Below the pieces are notes generated by a model, which worked only from the letters and a program-made list of their open reading frames with translations, made no database searches and was not told where the DNA came from. DNA of 64,000 nt. It comes from Nonlabens ulvanivorans (GTDB lineage Bacteria > Bacteroidota > Bacteroidia > Flavobacteriales > Flavobacteriaceae). The DNA is taken from assembly GCF_000755285.1 (NCBI RefSeq), contig NZ_BBMK01000001.1:868001-932000 (forward strand), given 5' to 3'. Both the position numbers and the translations under genes were made by a program. This document shows positions 19,129 through 30,005 of this stretch, one piece after another; the stretch's first letter is position 1, and each line of letters begins with the position of its first letter.

Positions 19129-21615
19129 ATGTTTGTAGTAAAAAGAGACGGCCACAAGGAGCCAGTAATGTTCGATAAGATCACGGCAAGAGTACGTAAG
19201 TTATGTTATGGTTTAAGTAACCATGTAGATCCAGTTAAAGTGGCTATGCGTGTTATTGACGGACTTTATGATGGTGTTACTACAAGTGAATTAGATAATC
19301 TAGCTGCAGAAACTGCTGCAACTATGACTACAGCTCACCCAGATTATGCGCGTCTTGCTGCACGTATATCGGTGTCTAACCTACACAAGAACACTAAAAA
19401 AGACTTTTACTGATGTGGTAACAGATCTTTATGAATATGTAAATCCGCGTACAGAGAAAAAAGCACCTATGATCTCAGATGAGGTGTATAAAGTAATACA
19501 AGATAATGCAGACCGCTTGAACTCGGCCATTATATATAATCGTGATTTTGGGTACGATTACTTTGGGTTTAAAACATTAGAACGTAGTTATCTATTAAAA
19601 ATTAACGGTCAGATTGCAGAGCGTCCACAACACATGTTAATGCGTGTGTCTGTAGGGATTCATATCGACGATTTAGATGCTGCGATAGAGACTTATGAGT
19701 TGATGTCTAAAAAGTTCTTTACACATGCAACACCTACATTATTTAATGCAGGTACACCTAAACCTCAAATGTCTTCTTGTTTCTTATTAACGATGCAAGA
19801 TGATAGTATAGAAGGTATTTATGATACATTAAAGCAAACGGCAAAGATCTCACAAAGTGCTGGTGGAATAGGATTGTCTATTCACAACATACGTGCTAGA
19901 GGTTCTTACATAGGTGGTACTAATGGTACTTCAAATGGTATCGTACCTATGCTTAAAGTATATAATGACACGGCGCGTTATGTAGATCAAGGTGGAGGAA
20001 AACGTAAAGGTTCTTTTGCTATTTATATGGAGCCATGGCATGCAGATATCTTTGATTTCTTAGACCTTAAGAAAAACCACGGTAAAGAAGAAATGCGTGC
20101 GCGCGATTTATTCTATGCGATGTGGATGTCAGATCTTTCATGAAAAGAGTAGAGACTAACGATACATGGACCTTAATGTGTCCTCATGAATGTCCTAATC
20201 TTTATAACGTTTATGGAGATGAGTTTGAGGCTTTGTATACTAAGTATGAGCAAGAAGGAAAAGGTCGTAAGACTATCCAAGCGCGTGAGTTATGGGATAA
20301 AATATTAGAATCTCAAATCGAGACCGGTACACCATACATGTTATATAAGGATGCCGCAAATAATAAGTCTAACCAGAAAAACTTAGGTACCATCAGGTCA
20401 TCAAACTTGTGTACTGAGATTATGGAGTATACTTCTCCAGATGAGGTTGCAGTTTGTAACTTAGCCTCTATTGCATTACCTATGTTTATTAAAGATGGTG
20501 CGTTTGACCACAAAGCATTATATAAAGTAACTAAAAGAGTAACGCGCAACTTAAATAAAGTAATAGACCGCAACTATTACCCAGTAATAGAGGCGAGAAA
20601 TTCTAACATGCGTCACAGACCAGTAGGATTAGGGATTCAAGGTCTTGCAGATGCTTTTATATTATTACGTCTTCCATTTACAAGTGACGAGGCTAAGAAA
20701 TTGAACTCAGAGATTTTTGAGACCTTATACTTTGCAGCATGTGAGGCTTCTATGGAAATGGCGCAAGAAGAAGGTCCTTATTCTACATTTGCCGGATCAC
20801 CTATGTCAAAAGGAGAATTCCAGTACAACATGTGGAATATCAATGATACAGATTTAAGCGGTCGTTGGAACTGGTCAGATTTAAGAACTAAGGTAATGGA
20901 GCATGGAGTAAGAAATTCACTTCTTGTAGCACCTATGCCAACAGCAAGTACTTCACAAATCTTAGGAAACAACGAGGCGTTTGAACCATATACTTCAAAC
21001 ATCTATACACGTAGAACATTATCTGGTGAGTTTATTGTAGTTAATAAGCACTTATTAAAAGACTTAGTGGATCTAGGGCTATGGGATGATAGTTTGAAGA
21101 ACGCGATCATGAGAAACAATGGTTCTATTCAAGCGATAGAAGGTATTCCAGAAGATATCAAAGAGTTGTATAAAACTGTTTGGGAATTAAAGATGAAAGA
21201 TATCATCGACATGTCTCGTCAACGTGGTTACTTTATTGATCAGTCTCAATCCTTAAACCTGTTTATGGAAAACGTGACGACGTCTAAGCTTACTTCAATG
21301 CATTTCTATGCATGGAAAAGTGGTTTGAAAACGGGAATGTATTACTTAAGAACTAAAGCAGCTGTTGACGCTATCAAGTTTACGGTAACTAAAGAAGCTA
21401 AAAAAGCGCCAGTAGCTCAACCAGTTGTTGCGCCGGTTCTTATTGAAGATCATTCTCCTGCCGCTGCAAAAGTTATGGAGGCTGCTGCAGATATCATTAA
21501 CACAACGGTAGTTACAGAAAACGAAGAAATGACGGCTGCAGAATATAAAGAAATCTTATTGCGTGCAAAAGAAGCTGCAAGTAATGGAGATGACTGCGAG
21601 ATGTGCGGTTCATAA
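19129..21615 (+). CDS. nrdA: Ribonucleoside-diphosphate reductase alpha subunit (two frame breaks)
   Basis: Class I catalytic subunit of about 829 residues. An ATP-cone allosteric domain starts the protein ([18 protein letters not shown]). The active-site region follows ([20 protein letters not shown] and NLCTEI...CNLASIALP), and the C-terminus ends DDCEMCGS with the redox-shuttle cysteines. It reduces ribonucleotides to deoxyribonucleotides using the NrdB radical. The frame breaks near 19396 (one extra A in an A6 run) and near 20139 (one T short). Both are repaired by one base, and both lie in conserved sequence, so they are very likely sequencing errors. A strong terminator follows. Confidence 0.96.
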
Positions 21616-21637
21616 ACCCTACTTATTTACTTAATGT

Positions 21638-21676
21638 AAAGCGACCTTGCAATTATTGTGAGGTCGCTTTTTTTTT
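21638..21676 (+). terminator. Rho-independent terminator after nrdA
   Basis: A 10-bp stem (AAAGCGACCT/AGGTCGCTTT), a 13-base loop and a long T run. A palindrome copy follows immediately. Confidence 0.85.
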
Positions 21677-21677
21677 A

Positions 21678-21693
21678 CGCTTTCGCGAAAGCG
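21678..21693. repeat. Dispersed palindrome, perfect intergenic copy
   Basis: Exact CGCTTTCGCGAAAGCG directly after the T run of the nrdA terminator. Confidence 0.95.
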
Positions 21694-21873
21694 TGTATAC
21701 CTAGCCCAATGCTTAATTCAAAAGTTAAGTCTTTTAACAAGAATGGGTTATATCAACGTCATAAACTTAAATCTATATTAAGGTTGATGTAAACCCATGT
21801 TAATCGCTCATTTCAACTGCAGTCTGTCTGTATATTGTAGTAAATTAATTAAATAACCATACAAACTAATATT

Positions 21874-22319
21874 ATGAAGTACACAGAAGAAGTAGCAAAC
21901 AAGTTAAATGAATTACTAGAGAAAAATTATGATGCTGAGGCTGGATATAAGCTAGCCAAAGACAATGTGATAGCAGAAGATTAAAAGGATTTTTTGAAAA
22001 ACAAGCTCAAGAAAGATATGACTTTGGGCACGAGCTCAAAAGTGAGATACGCAGTTATGGTGCAACTCCAGATAAAGGAACAAGTGTAAAAGGTGATGCG
22101 CACCGTGCATGGATGAATATTAAATCCGCCTTTACCTCAGATAATGAAGAAAGTATGTTAGAAGAGGCGATTAGAGGAGAGAAAGCAGCTGTAGAAGAGT
22201 ATAATTCCATCATTGCAGACATGACATTGCCACCATCTACAAATGCCTTGTTGACTAAACATCGAGATAATGTGCAAACAGCATTAAATAAAGTAAGTGC
22301 GATGGAAAGCATAGCATAA
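21874..22319 (+). CDS. DUF2383 (PA2169-type) ferritin-like four-helix protein (one frame break)
   Basis: The ATG at 21874 opens MKYTEEVANKLNELLEKN. The frame hits a stop near 21982, but the other frame continues as LKGFFEKQAQERYDFGHEL and ends at 22319 with NKVSAMESIA. One missing base near 21970 joins them into about 149 residues, all helical. This is the layout of the DUF2383/PA2169 family of ferritin-like bundles, whose members are often stress-linked and have no defined reaction. It stands alone with its own terminator. Confidence 0.78.
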
Positions 22320-22340
22320 TTTCCGTAGATTATTGATTGA

Positions 22341-22372
22341 AGACCCTTTTGAGACATCAAAAGGGTCTTTTT
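22341..22372 (+). terminator. Rho-independent terminator after the DUF2383 gene
   Basis: 12-bp stem AGACCCTTTTGA/TCAAAAGGGTCT with a GACA loop, then T5. Confidence 0.85.
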
Positions 22373-22581
22373 ATATATAAAAATTTTACATGGAACAGTG
22401 GATTTTGTTCATAACTACATTTTTAAAAAGGGTTTCAATCACGTATATTTAAAATTCTGTTTTTAAATTTTGATTAATTTTTAAGCATTTGGTTATAAGG
22501 TGATTGACTAGTTGTTTGAAGCTAGTTTTTAGTCCTGATACCAGAAATTTGACGACTCGATAACTCAACACTCATTCTACT

Positions 22582-25500
22582 ATGTATCTCATTTTTGACA
22601 CAGAAACCACAGGATTACCTAAACGCTGGGATGCACCTTATACAGATGTAGATAACTGGCCACGTGTGATTCAAATTGCATGGCAGTTGCATGATGAAAT
22701 GGGTAACCTTATTGAGCATAAAGATTTCTTAGTAAAACCAGACGGTTTTGATATTCCCTATGATGCAGAGCGTATTCATGGAATCTCTACAGCACTAGCA
22801 GAGCAACAAGGTGTGCCGCTAGAAGAAATGCTGTCTGAATTTAACATTGCACTCAGTAAAGCAAAATTTGTAGTAGGGCAAAATCTCAAATTTGACTTAA
22901 ACGTTACAGGAGCAGAATTTGAGAGAACTCAAATAGCAAACGATTTACAAGAGATTCCAGTATTGGACACCTGTACTGAGCACACGGCGCAATTATGCCA
23001 GATTCCTGGTGGTCGTTACGGGAAATTTAAATTACCTACACTTACAGAGCTGCACCAGTTTCTATTTAATCAGCCCTTTGGAGATGCTCACAACGCAACT
23101 GCAGATGTTGAAGCAACCACTAGATGTTTTTTAGAATTAATACGTAAACAGCAATATTCAAAACAACAACTGGATGTCGCAGATGATTATTTTGTTCGTT
23201 TTCAACAAGAGAATCCTGCACTTATAAGACCAGTAGGAATAACGCATATTAACCTTAAGAAAGCATCTGATCAACTTAAGGAAACCGTTACTCCTGAACT
23301 TTCTAAAGAAGAAATAAAAGAGAATCTAGAAGAGCTTAATGAGGCTCAATTTTCCCATTTACATTCTCATTCTCAATTCTCTATATTACAGTCTACCGCT
23401 AGTGTTCAAGACTTAGTGAAAGCTGCTGCGGCAAACGACATGTCTGCTGTAGCAATGACAGATCATGCAAATATGATGGGAGCTTTTCATTTTGTGAAAG
23501 CGGTAAAAGCACATAACGCAAGCTTAGCAAACGAGGAAGATAATGAATTGCAAAAACAACCATTAAAGCCCGTTTTAGGATGTGAGTTTTTTGTTTGCGA
23601 GGACATGAATGATAAATCCCATAAAGATAATGGGTATCAAATCGTACTTCTCGCAAAAAATAAAAATGGATACCTTAACATTGCAAAAATGTCTAGTAAG
23701 GCCTATATCGATGGCTTTTACTACGTTCCTAGAATTGATAAAAAATTGATTCAAGAGTTTAAAGAAGACATCATTGTACTTACCGGTAATATGTACGGTG
23801 AGGTGCCATCAAAGATTCTTAACATAGGAGAGAATCAGGCCGAAGAGGCACTTCTTTGGTGGAAAAAAGAATTCGGCGATGATTTATATGTAGAAATCAT
23901 GCGTCATGGACAGGAAGATGAGGATAGAGCAAATGAGGTTTTGATATCGCTTTCGCGAAAGCATGATATCAAAATGATCGCTACTAATAATACTTATTAT
24001 GTACATAAGGAAGATGCAAACGCACACGATATTCTATTATGTGTAAAGGATGGTGAAAAACAAGCGACACCTATAGGTCGTGGACGTGGATATCGTTATG
24101 GATTACCTAATCAAGAGTACTATTACAAATCTGCTGCAGAGATGAAACTTTTATTTAAGGATTTGCCTGAGGCGATTCTTAATATTAGCGAAGTTCTAGA
24201 TAAGATTGAACCCTTTGAATTAGCACGAGATGTACTATTACCTAAGTTTGATATACCAGAGCAATTTCTAGACGTACAAGATGAAAATGATAATGAAAAG
24301 CGTGGTGAGAATGCTTATCTAAGACACCTGACTTATGAAGGCGCAAAAAAGCGATATGGTGAGATTACACCAGAAATCGAAGAACGTCTAGATTTTGAAT
24401 TAGAAACAATACGTAAAACAGGATATCCTGGGTATTTCTTGATTACATGGGATTTTATAAAAGCTGCTCGAGATATGGATGTAGCGGTAGGTCCTGGTCG
24501 TGGTAGTGCCGCAGGTAGTGTGGTCGCCTATTGTCTGTGGATTACAAATGTGGATCCTATTCATTACGACTTGCTTTTTGAGCGTTTCTTAAATCCAGAT
24601 CGTGTTAGTATGCCGGATATTGATATCGATTTTGATGATGAAAATCGATATAAAGTAATGGATTATGTCATTGAGAAATATGGAGCCAGTCAGGTAGCTC
24701 AGATTATCACCTATGGTACCATGGCGGCAAAATCCTCCATACGAGATACCGCAAGAGCATTGGATTTACCACTTAATGAGGCCGATCATATTGCAAAATT
24801 AATTCCAGATTTTGCTAAACTCAAGAAGATATTTGCACTTGAAGATAATGAAGTGCGGAGCAAATTCCGTGGAGAAGATGCAGATATGGTTGAGGAGCTA
24901 AGAAGTATCGCTGCAGGATCTGACCTCGCTGCCGAAACTTTAAGACAAGCTCGTATTTTAGAAGGTTCTGTAAGGAATACTGGAGTCCATGCGTGTGGTG
25001 TAATCATTACACCAGCACCACTTACTAATTTTGTGCCAGTCGCTACCGCAAAGAATTCAGACCTTTATGTAACCCAATTTGATAATGAGGTTGTAGAAAG
25101 TGCTGGGTTATTGAAGATGGACTTTTTAGGACTTAAGACCTTAAGCCAGATTAAAGATACGGTTGCCATAATTAAAGAACGACACCATATTGATCTTGAT
25201 ATCGAGTCTATACCATTAGATGATGCTAAAACTTATGAGCTTTTTCAAGAAGGTAATACCATAGGGATATTTCAATATGAAAGTGCTGGTATGCAAAAGT
25301 ATATGCGTGATTTAAAACCGACGCAATTTGCAGATTTAATTGCAATGAATGCCTTGTATCGTCCTGGTCCGCTTGAATATATACCAGATTTTATTGATAG
25401 AAAACATGGTGTTAAAGAAATAAGCTATGACCTTGATGGTATGGAAGAATACCTTTCAGAAACCTATGGTATAACCGTATATCAAGAGCAAGTAATGCTA

Positions 25501-26936
25501 CTTTCTCAAAAGCTTGCAAACTTTTCAAAAGGTGAGGCAGATGTCCTGCGTAAGGCGATGGGTAAAAAGCAAATGGCTACCCTACAAAAAATGAAGCCTA
25601 AATTCTTAGATAACGGAGAATCCAATGGCCATGATCGTGAAATACTTGAAAAAGTATGGAAAGATTGGGAAGCATTTGCATCTTATGCATTTAATAAATC
25701 TCACTCCACATGCTATGCGTGGATAGGTTATCAAACTGCTTATTTAAAAGCAAACTATCCAGCAGAGTTCATGGCGGCAACCTTGTCCAACAATATGAAC
25801 CAAATTAAGGACGTAACTAAATTTATGGATGAGTGTAAACATATGGGATTACCTGTGCTAGGTCCAGATGTTAATGAGTCTAACTATAAGTTTACGGTAA
25901 ATAAACAAGGTGCGGTTCGTTTTGGGATGGGAGCTGTTAAAGGTCTCGGTCATGGAGCTGTAATGACTATTATAGAAAATAGAAAAGACGGTGCTTATAA
26001 AAGCATTTTTGATATGGCTAAGCGTATTGATTTGCGTGCTGCTAATAAGAAGTCTTTTGAAGCACTAGCCTTAAGCGGTGGATTTGATGGGCTAGGTGGA
26101 GAGAATAGAGCACAGTATTTCCATCAATCTGATAATGGGCAGATTTTTTAGAGCAGGTTGTTAAATATGCTCAAAAATATCAGGAAAATGAAAACAGTGC
26201 TCAGGTAAGTCTTTTTGGAGAAGCTAGTGATGTACAGATTCCAGAACCAGAATTACCTATCTGTGAAGATTGGGGGGGAACGATGGAGAAATTGAAACGT
26301 GAAAAAGAAGTTGTAGGTATTTATATCTCTGGTCATCCACTTGATGATTATAAAAAAGAGATGGAATTTTTCTGTAATACAGGACTGTCTAGCTTAAAAG
26401 ATTTACATGGTTTAGTAAATAGAGATTTGACCTTTTGTGGAGTGATAAGTGATGTTCAGCATCGTATAACAAAAACCAATAAAGGTTGGGGAATGTTTAC
26501 GGTTGAAGATTATGAAGATAGTTTTGAGTTCAGACTTTTTAATGAAGATTACTTAAAATTCAGGCACTTTTTAGTCCCTAATTCTTTCATCCATTGTAAG
26601 ATAAAAATCAAAGAAGGCTGGATTGATAAGAAAACAGGTAAGCCGACAGATCCTCGTATTAATTTTATGGCCATGCAGCAACTACAGGATTTAATGGCTA
26701 GTAGTGCAAAAAAATTGACTATTCAATTTCACATTAGTGAGGTCGTTGAAAATAGAGTCGAGTGGTTAAAAGATGTTATAGAGACCCATAAAGGTGATCA
26801 TCAATTGTTTTTTAATCTTGTAGATCACGAAGAAAAAATCTCTTTGAATATGCCTAGTCGCTTGAAAAAAGTGAATGTAACTAATGAATTATTAGATCTA
26901 TTAGACGAACAAGGCATTAATTATGGAGTTAATTAA
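22582..26936 (+). CDS. dnaE: DNA polymerase III alpha subunit with N-terminal DnaQ-like exonuclease (one frame break)
   Basis: The N-terminus is a DEDD 3'-5' exonuclease domain: FDTETTGLPKRW at residues 4-15, then VGQNLKFDL and HNATADVEAT. A PHP domain follows (HLHSHSQFS near 257), then the C-family polymerase core with the catalytic aspartates in MPDIDIDFDD and the GPGRGSAAGS motif. An OB-fold tail ends it. This exonuclease-fused replicase is typical of Bacteroidetes. The frame breaks near 26147, where a T run is one base short. The second frame then runs to 26936, giving about 1451 residues. A palindrome copy lies inside the PHP domain. Confidence 0.95.
23948..23963. repeat. Dispersed palindrome inside dnaE (one mismatch at the end)
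   Basis: CGCTTTCGCGAAAGCA, in frame as SLSRKH. It is flanked by TTGATATC and GATATCAA, giving an extended inverted repeat 23941-23972. Confidence 0.9.
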
Positions 26937-27011
26937 GGTCAAATCACTAAGCAACATATCGCTATAAGTAAGTCTAATGGTGACAGCCTGTGATATGGAA
27001 TAGGATTTGAT

Positions 27012-27019
27012 TACTTTTG
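27012..27019 (+). promoter_or_regulatory. Putative -7 promoter box (TACTTTTG) for trxA
   Basis: A perfect TAnnTTTG match, 27 bases before the trxA ATG. Confidence 0.55.
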
Positions 27020-27046
27020 TATATAGAATTTTAAACAGCAAGTAAG

Positions 27047-27367
27047 ATGGCACTAGAAATAACAGATGCAAATTTTGAAGAAACAGTATTAAACAGTGAT
27101 AAGCCAGTATTGGTAGACTTTTGGGCAGCATGGTGTGGACCGTGTCGCATGGTAGGTCCTATCATTGATGAAGTAGCTACAGATTATGATGGTAAAGCCG
27201 TTGTAGGTAAAATGGATGTAGATGCAAATCAAGAGTTTGCTGCAAAATATGGTGTTCGTAACATCCCTACAGTTCTTGTTTTTCAAAATGGAGAAGTAGT
27301 AGGACGTCAAGTAGGTGTTGCGCCTAAGAATGCATATACAGATGCAATAGACGCATTATTGAACTAG
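27047..27367 (+). CDS. trxA: Thioredoxin
   Basis: A protein of 106 residues with the active site WCGPC (Cys30 and Cys33), the conserved cis-proline segment RNIPTVLVF and the core VLVDFWAAW. It is a cytosolic dithiol reductant. Given its place near nrdBA it may serve ribonucleotide reductase, although it is a separate unit with its own promoter box and terminator. Confidence 0.97.
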   Translation: MALEITDANFEETVLNSDKPVLVDFWAAWCGPCRMVGPIIDEVATDYDGKAVVGKMDVDANQEFAAKYGVRNIPTVLVFQNGEVVGRQVGVAPKNAYTDAIDALLN

Positions 27368-27390
27368 ATTATAGTTTTTACTTTATAAAG

Positions 27391-27422
27391 AAGCCTGTTT
27401 TGTAATTGAAACAGGCTTTTTT
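27391..27422 (+). terminator. Rho-independent terminator after trxA
   Basis: 10-bp stem AAGCCTGTTT/AAACAGGCTT, an eight-base loop, then T6. Confidence 0.85.
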
Positions 27423-27557
27423 ATGCTCGTAACTCATCGTTTTTCAAGTTTAAGAAGCATTACGTTTTCAAATATTTAACCTAGTCGTTTTAAACTTTAA
27501 TACAACGCTAGTACATCGTTGCTCACCATTACAGTATCTTGAAATAAAATACTAATC

Positions 27558-28556
27558 ATGAGCAGGACTATAATATTAAAGCAAAGACCAGACGGAGCAC
27601 CCCAAACAGGCGATTTTAAAATTATAAGTGAAGAACAACCACCCATTAAATCTGGAGAAATACTTTTAAAGGCAAAATATGTTTCAGTAGATCCATATTT
27701 AAGAGGACGCATGCGCGATGAAGAATCCTATATCGAACCATTTAAAATTAATAATCCAATCGCTTCTACCGTAATTGCTGAGGTATTGAAAGTAAAAATA
27801 ATAAGTTTAGCAAAGTGGATTTTTTAACCGGAATGTTAGATTGGAAAGAATATCAAGTGCATTCAGGTGATAATTTGCGTAAGATTGATGGAAACAACAT
27901 TACATTAAGTGCTTATTTAGGAGTGCTTGGCTTAACTGGACTGACAGCATATTTTGGATTAAATAGAATAGGTGAGCCTAAAGAAGGCGAGACGCTATTA
28001 GTCTCTGGAGCAGCAGGAGCTGTAGGTTCTATTGTCGGTCAAATAGGTAAAATTAAAGGATTGCGAGTAATAGGAATAGCAGGATCTGATGAGAAAGTCA
28101 CTTTTCTTAAAGAACAATTAGGTTTTGATTCTGCTATCAATTACAACACTACAGATGATATGGCAGCGGCTATTAAAAGACACGCGCCTGACGGGATTGA
28201 TATCTATTTTGATAATGTAGGTAGCTATACATTAGACGCAGCTATGGAAAATATAAATCGTTTTGGACGTGTTATTAATTGTGGTGCGATATCACTTTAT
28301 AATGAAACAAAGCAACCTACTGGTCCTCGATTAGAGACAACGCTAGTCAAAAAAAAGTGTAAAGATGCAAGGCTTTATAGTTCGCGATTTTGAAGAAAAC
28401 TTTCCAGAAGGCGTTCAGCAACTTTCAGCCTGGTTAAAGGATGGAGAATTGAAGCATGAAGAAACTATTGTAGAAGGATTTGACTCCATTCCACAGGCCT
28501 TTATTGATTTATTTGATGGTAAAAATAAAGGTAAGATGGTTGTTAAAATCTATTAG
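27558..28556 (+). CDS. NADP-dependent MDR oxidoreductase, CurA/leukotriene-B4-dehydrogenase type (two frame breaks)
   Basis: Three overlapping frames together give one protein of about 332 residues. It starts MSRTIILKQRPDGAPQTGDF and carries the substrate-site pattern VSVDPYLRGRM and the NADP-binding SGAAGAVGSIVGQI, followed by VIGIAGSDEKV. The C-terminus is FDSIPQAFIDLFDGKNKGKM. These are signatures of the zinc-independent MDR group that reduces alpha,beta-unsaturated carbonyls. The breaks are near 27800 (an A run one short) and 28354 (A8 should be A7). The natural substrate cannot be told from sequence. Confidence 0.88.
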
Positions 28557-28587
28557 ACATTTAATGCACTTTTATAGACTAGGATTC

Positions 28588-28603
28588 CGCTTTCGCGAAA
28601 GCG
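28588..28603. repeat. Dispersed palindrome, perfect intergenic copy
   Basis: The exact core, extended to a perfect 22-bp palindrome (28585-28606) by TTC/GAA flanks. It lies between the MDR gene and the DUF58 gene. Confidence 0.95.
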
Positions 28604-28676
28604 GAACCTTTCATATCCTAATTACTTTTATAGAAAGATTATTTGCAAATATTATTGATACTCTTATCTTCACAAA

Positions 28677-29606
28677 ATGGATATTCAAAAGGAGTTAAAT
28701 AAAACCACAGGCTTTAAAAATCTTGCACTACTAGCCAGTCAGGTAGTTGAAGGTTTTATTTCTGGTATGCACAAATCTCCTTTTCATGGTTTTAGTGCTG
28801 AGTTTGCAGAACATAAGATCTACAATCCAGGTGAAAGCACGCGTCATATCGATTGGAAACTGTTTGCCAAAACAGATAAGCTCTATACAAAGCGATATGA
28901 TGAAGAGACGAATTTGCGTTGTCATCTGATTATAGATAATAGTCCGTCGATGCATTATCCTGAAGTAAAAAGCCAACAACTGGAAAGCTTAAATAAAATT
29001 GGTTACAGTGCATTAGCGGCGGCTAGCGTTATGAATGTGCTTAAGAAACAACGTGATGCAGTTGGTCTGTCGATTTATAGTGATACTTATGAGTATTATG
29101 CGCCTGAAAAAGGTAGCGATAGACATCATAATATGTTGTTAGATCAGTTAGCTAATATGGCCGTAAATAAGCCTAAAGGAACTACTACAAATACTTATAA
29201 GTACTTACACGAGATAGCCGAAAAAATGAAGCGACGATCGCTTATTTTTCTTTTTACCGATATGTTTCAGAGTGATGTTCAAGAAAAAGAACTTTTTGAA
29301 GCTTTAAGACATTTAAAATATAATAAGCATGATGTCGTTCTCTTTCATACCTATGATAGTGCTACTGAAATGGATTTTGATTTTTCTAATAAGCCATCTC
29401 GTTATACTGATGTAGAAACAGGTGAGTATATAGATTTATATGCAGACAATGTAAAAGATGTATATAAAGAAGCCGTAAGCGCTTATTTTGAGAAACTAAG
29501 AGTGCGTTGTGGTCAAAATAGAATTAAATACATGCCTGTTGATATACAGCGCAATTTTGATGTTGTGCTCACTACATTTCTTCTAGAAAGGCAACTCTTT
29601 AAATAA
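28677..29606 (+). CDS. DUF58 domain protein
   Basis: A protein of 309 residues with the DUF58 hallmark YNPGESTRHIDWKLFAKTDK near residues 43-62 and a VWA-like segment with a MIDAS-type DNSPSM. No signal peptide or membrane helix is seen. DUF58 proteins often sit with MoxR ATPases and VWA membrane proteins in chaperone-like systems; those partners are not adjacent here. The ATG at 28677 gives MDIQKELNKTTGFKNL. Confidence 0.9.
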   Translation: MDIQKELNKTTGFKNLALLASQVVEGFISGMHKSPFHGFSAEFAEHKIYNPGESTRHIDWKLFAKTDKLYTKRYDEETNLRCHLIIDNSPSMHYPEVKSQQLESLNKIGYSALAAASVMNVLKKQRDAVGLSIYSDTYEYYAPEKGSDRHHNMLLDQLANMAVNKPKGTTTNTYKYLHEIAEKMKRRSLIFLFTDMFQSDVQEKELFEALRHLKYNKHDVVLFHTYDSATEMDFDFSNKPSRYTDVETGEYIDLYADNVKDVYKEAVSAYFEKLRVRCGQNRIKYMPVDIQRNFDVVLTTFLLERQLFK

Positions 29607-29624
29607 AATAGAAGTATAAAAAAA

Positions 29625-29642
29625 GCCCGTCTTTAAACGGGC
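29625..29642. terminator. Terminator-like hairpin
   Basis: Stem GCCCGT/ACGGGC preceded by A7, which reads as a T run on the minus strand, so it suits the leftward amylase transcript. It lies just after the DUF58 gene stop. Confidence 0.6.
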
Positions 29643-29801
29643 CACATAACTCTGATTTGAAAAGAGTAAGAGTTACTAGAATAAATTATTATTCCTTCTG
29701 CAAATTTGTTTATTATGCATGCATAAAGATAAAAATAATCTTACATATTATCTAATATCGTTAAACGGTAATAAAAATAATTTGAACTGTCGTTAAACAA
29801 A

Positions 29802-29827
29802 GAAAGCCTATCGTGAGATAGGCTTTC
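29802..29827. terminator. Strong hairpin, probable terminator
   Basis: 11-bp perfect stem GAAAGCCTATC/GATAGGCTTTC with a GTGA loop between the convergent genes. The T tail is short, so its direction is not clear. Confidence 0.55.
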
Positions 29828-30005
29828 GTAACCGAATGAATTATGAAAAGAGTATTAGGTTACACTTAAATTGGATACTTAAATTTTTAGGGAAAATCTA
29901 AGTCCTTTATTTGAGCACAACAAATATCTAGCTATATTCATTTATTACTTAAAAATCAAACATCTGCAAATAGTTAATCGATGAAACATCAATTTAACTG
30001 ATAAA

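Larger units (their letters stand above)
29607..30005. other. Intergenic region between the DUF58 gene and the T9SS amylase
   Basis: 399 bases at the meeting point of two convergent units. It holds two hairpins (29625-29642 and 29802-29827, listed separately) and otherwise AT-rich sequence without a gene. Confidence 0.7.

Noticed and set aside
19129-21615. Split nrdA as inteins or introns
   Set aside because: The frames join directly with one-base changes and no inserted sequence is present.
22055-22360. Minus-strand frame opposite the DUF2383 gene
   Set aside because: It is antisense to a recognised family and has no family features of its own.
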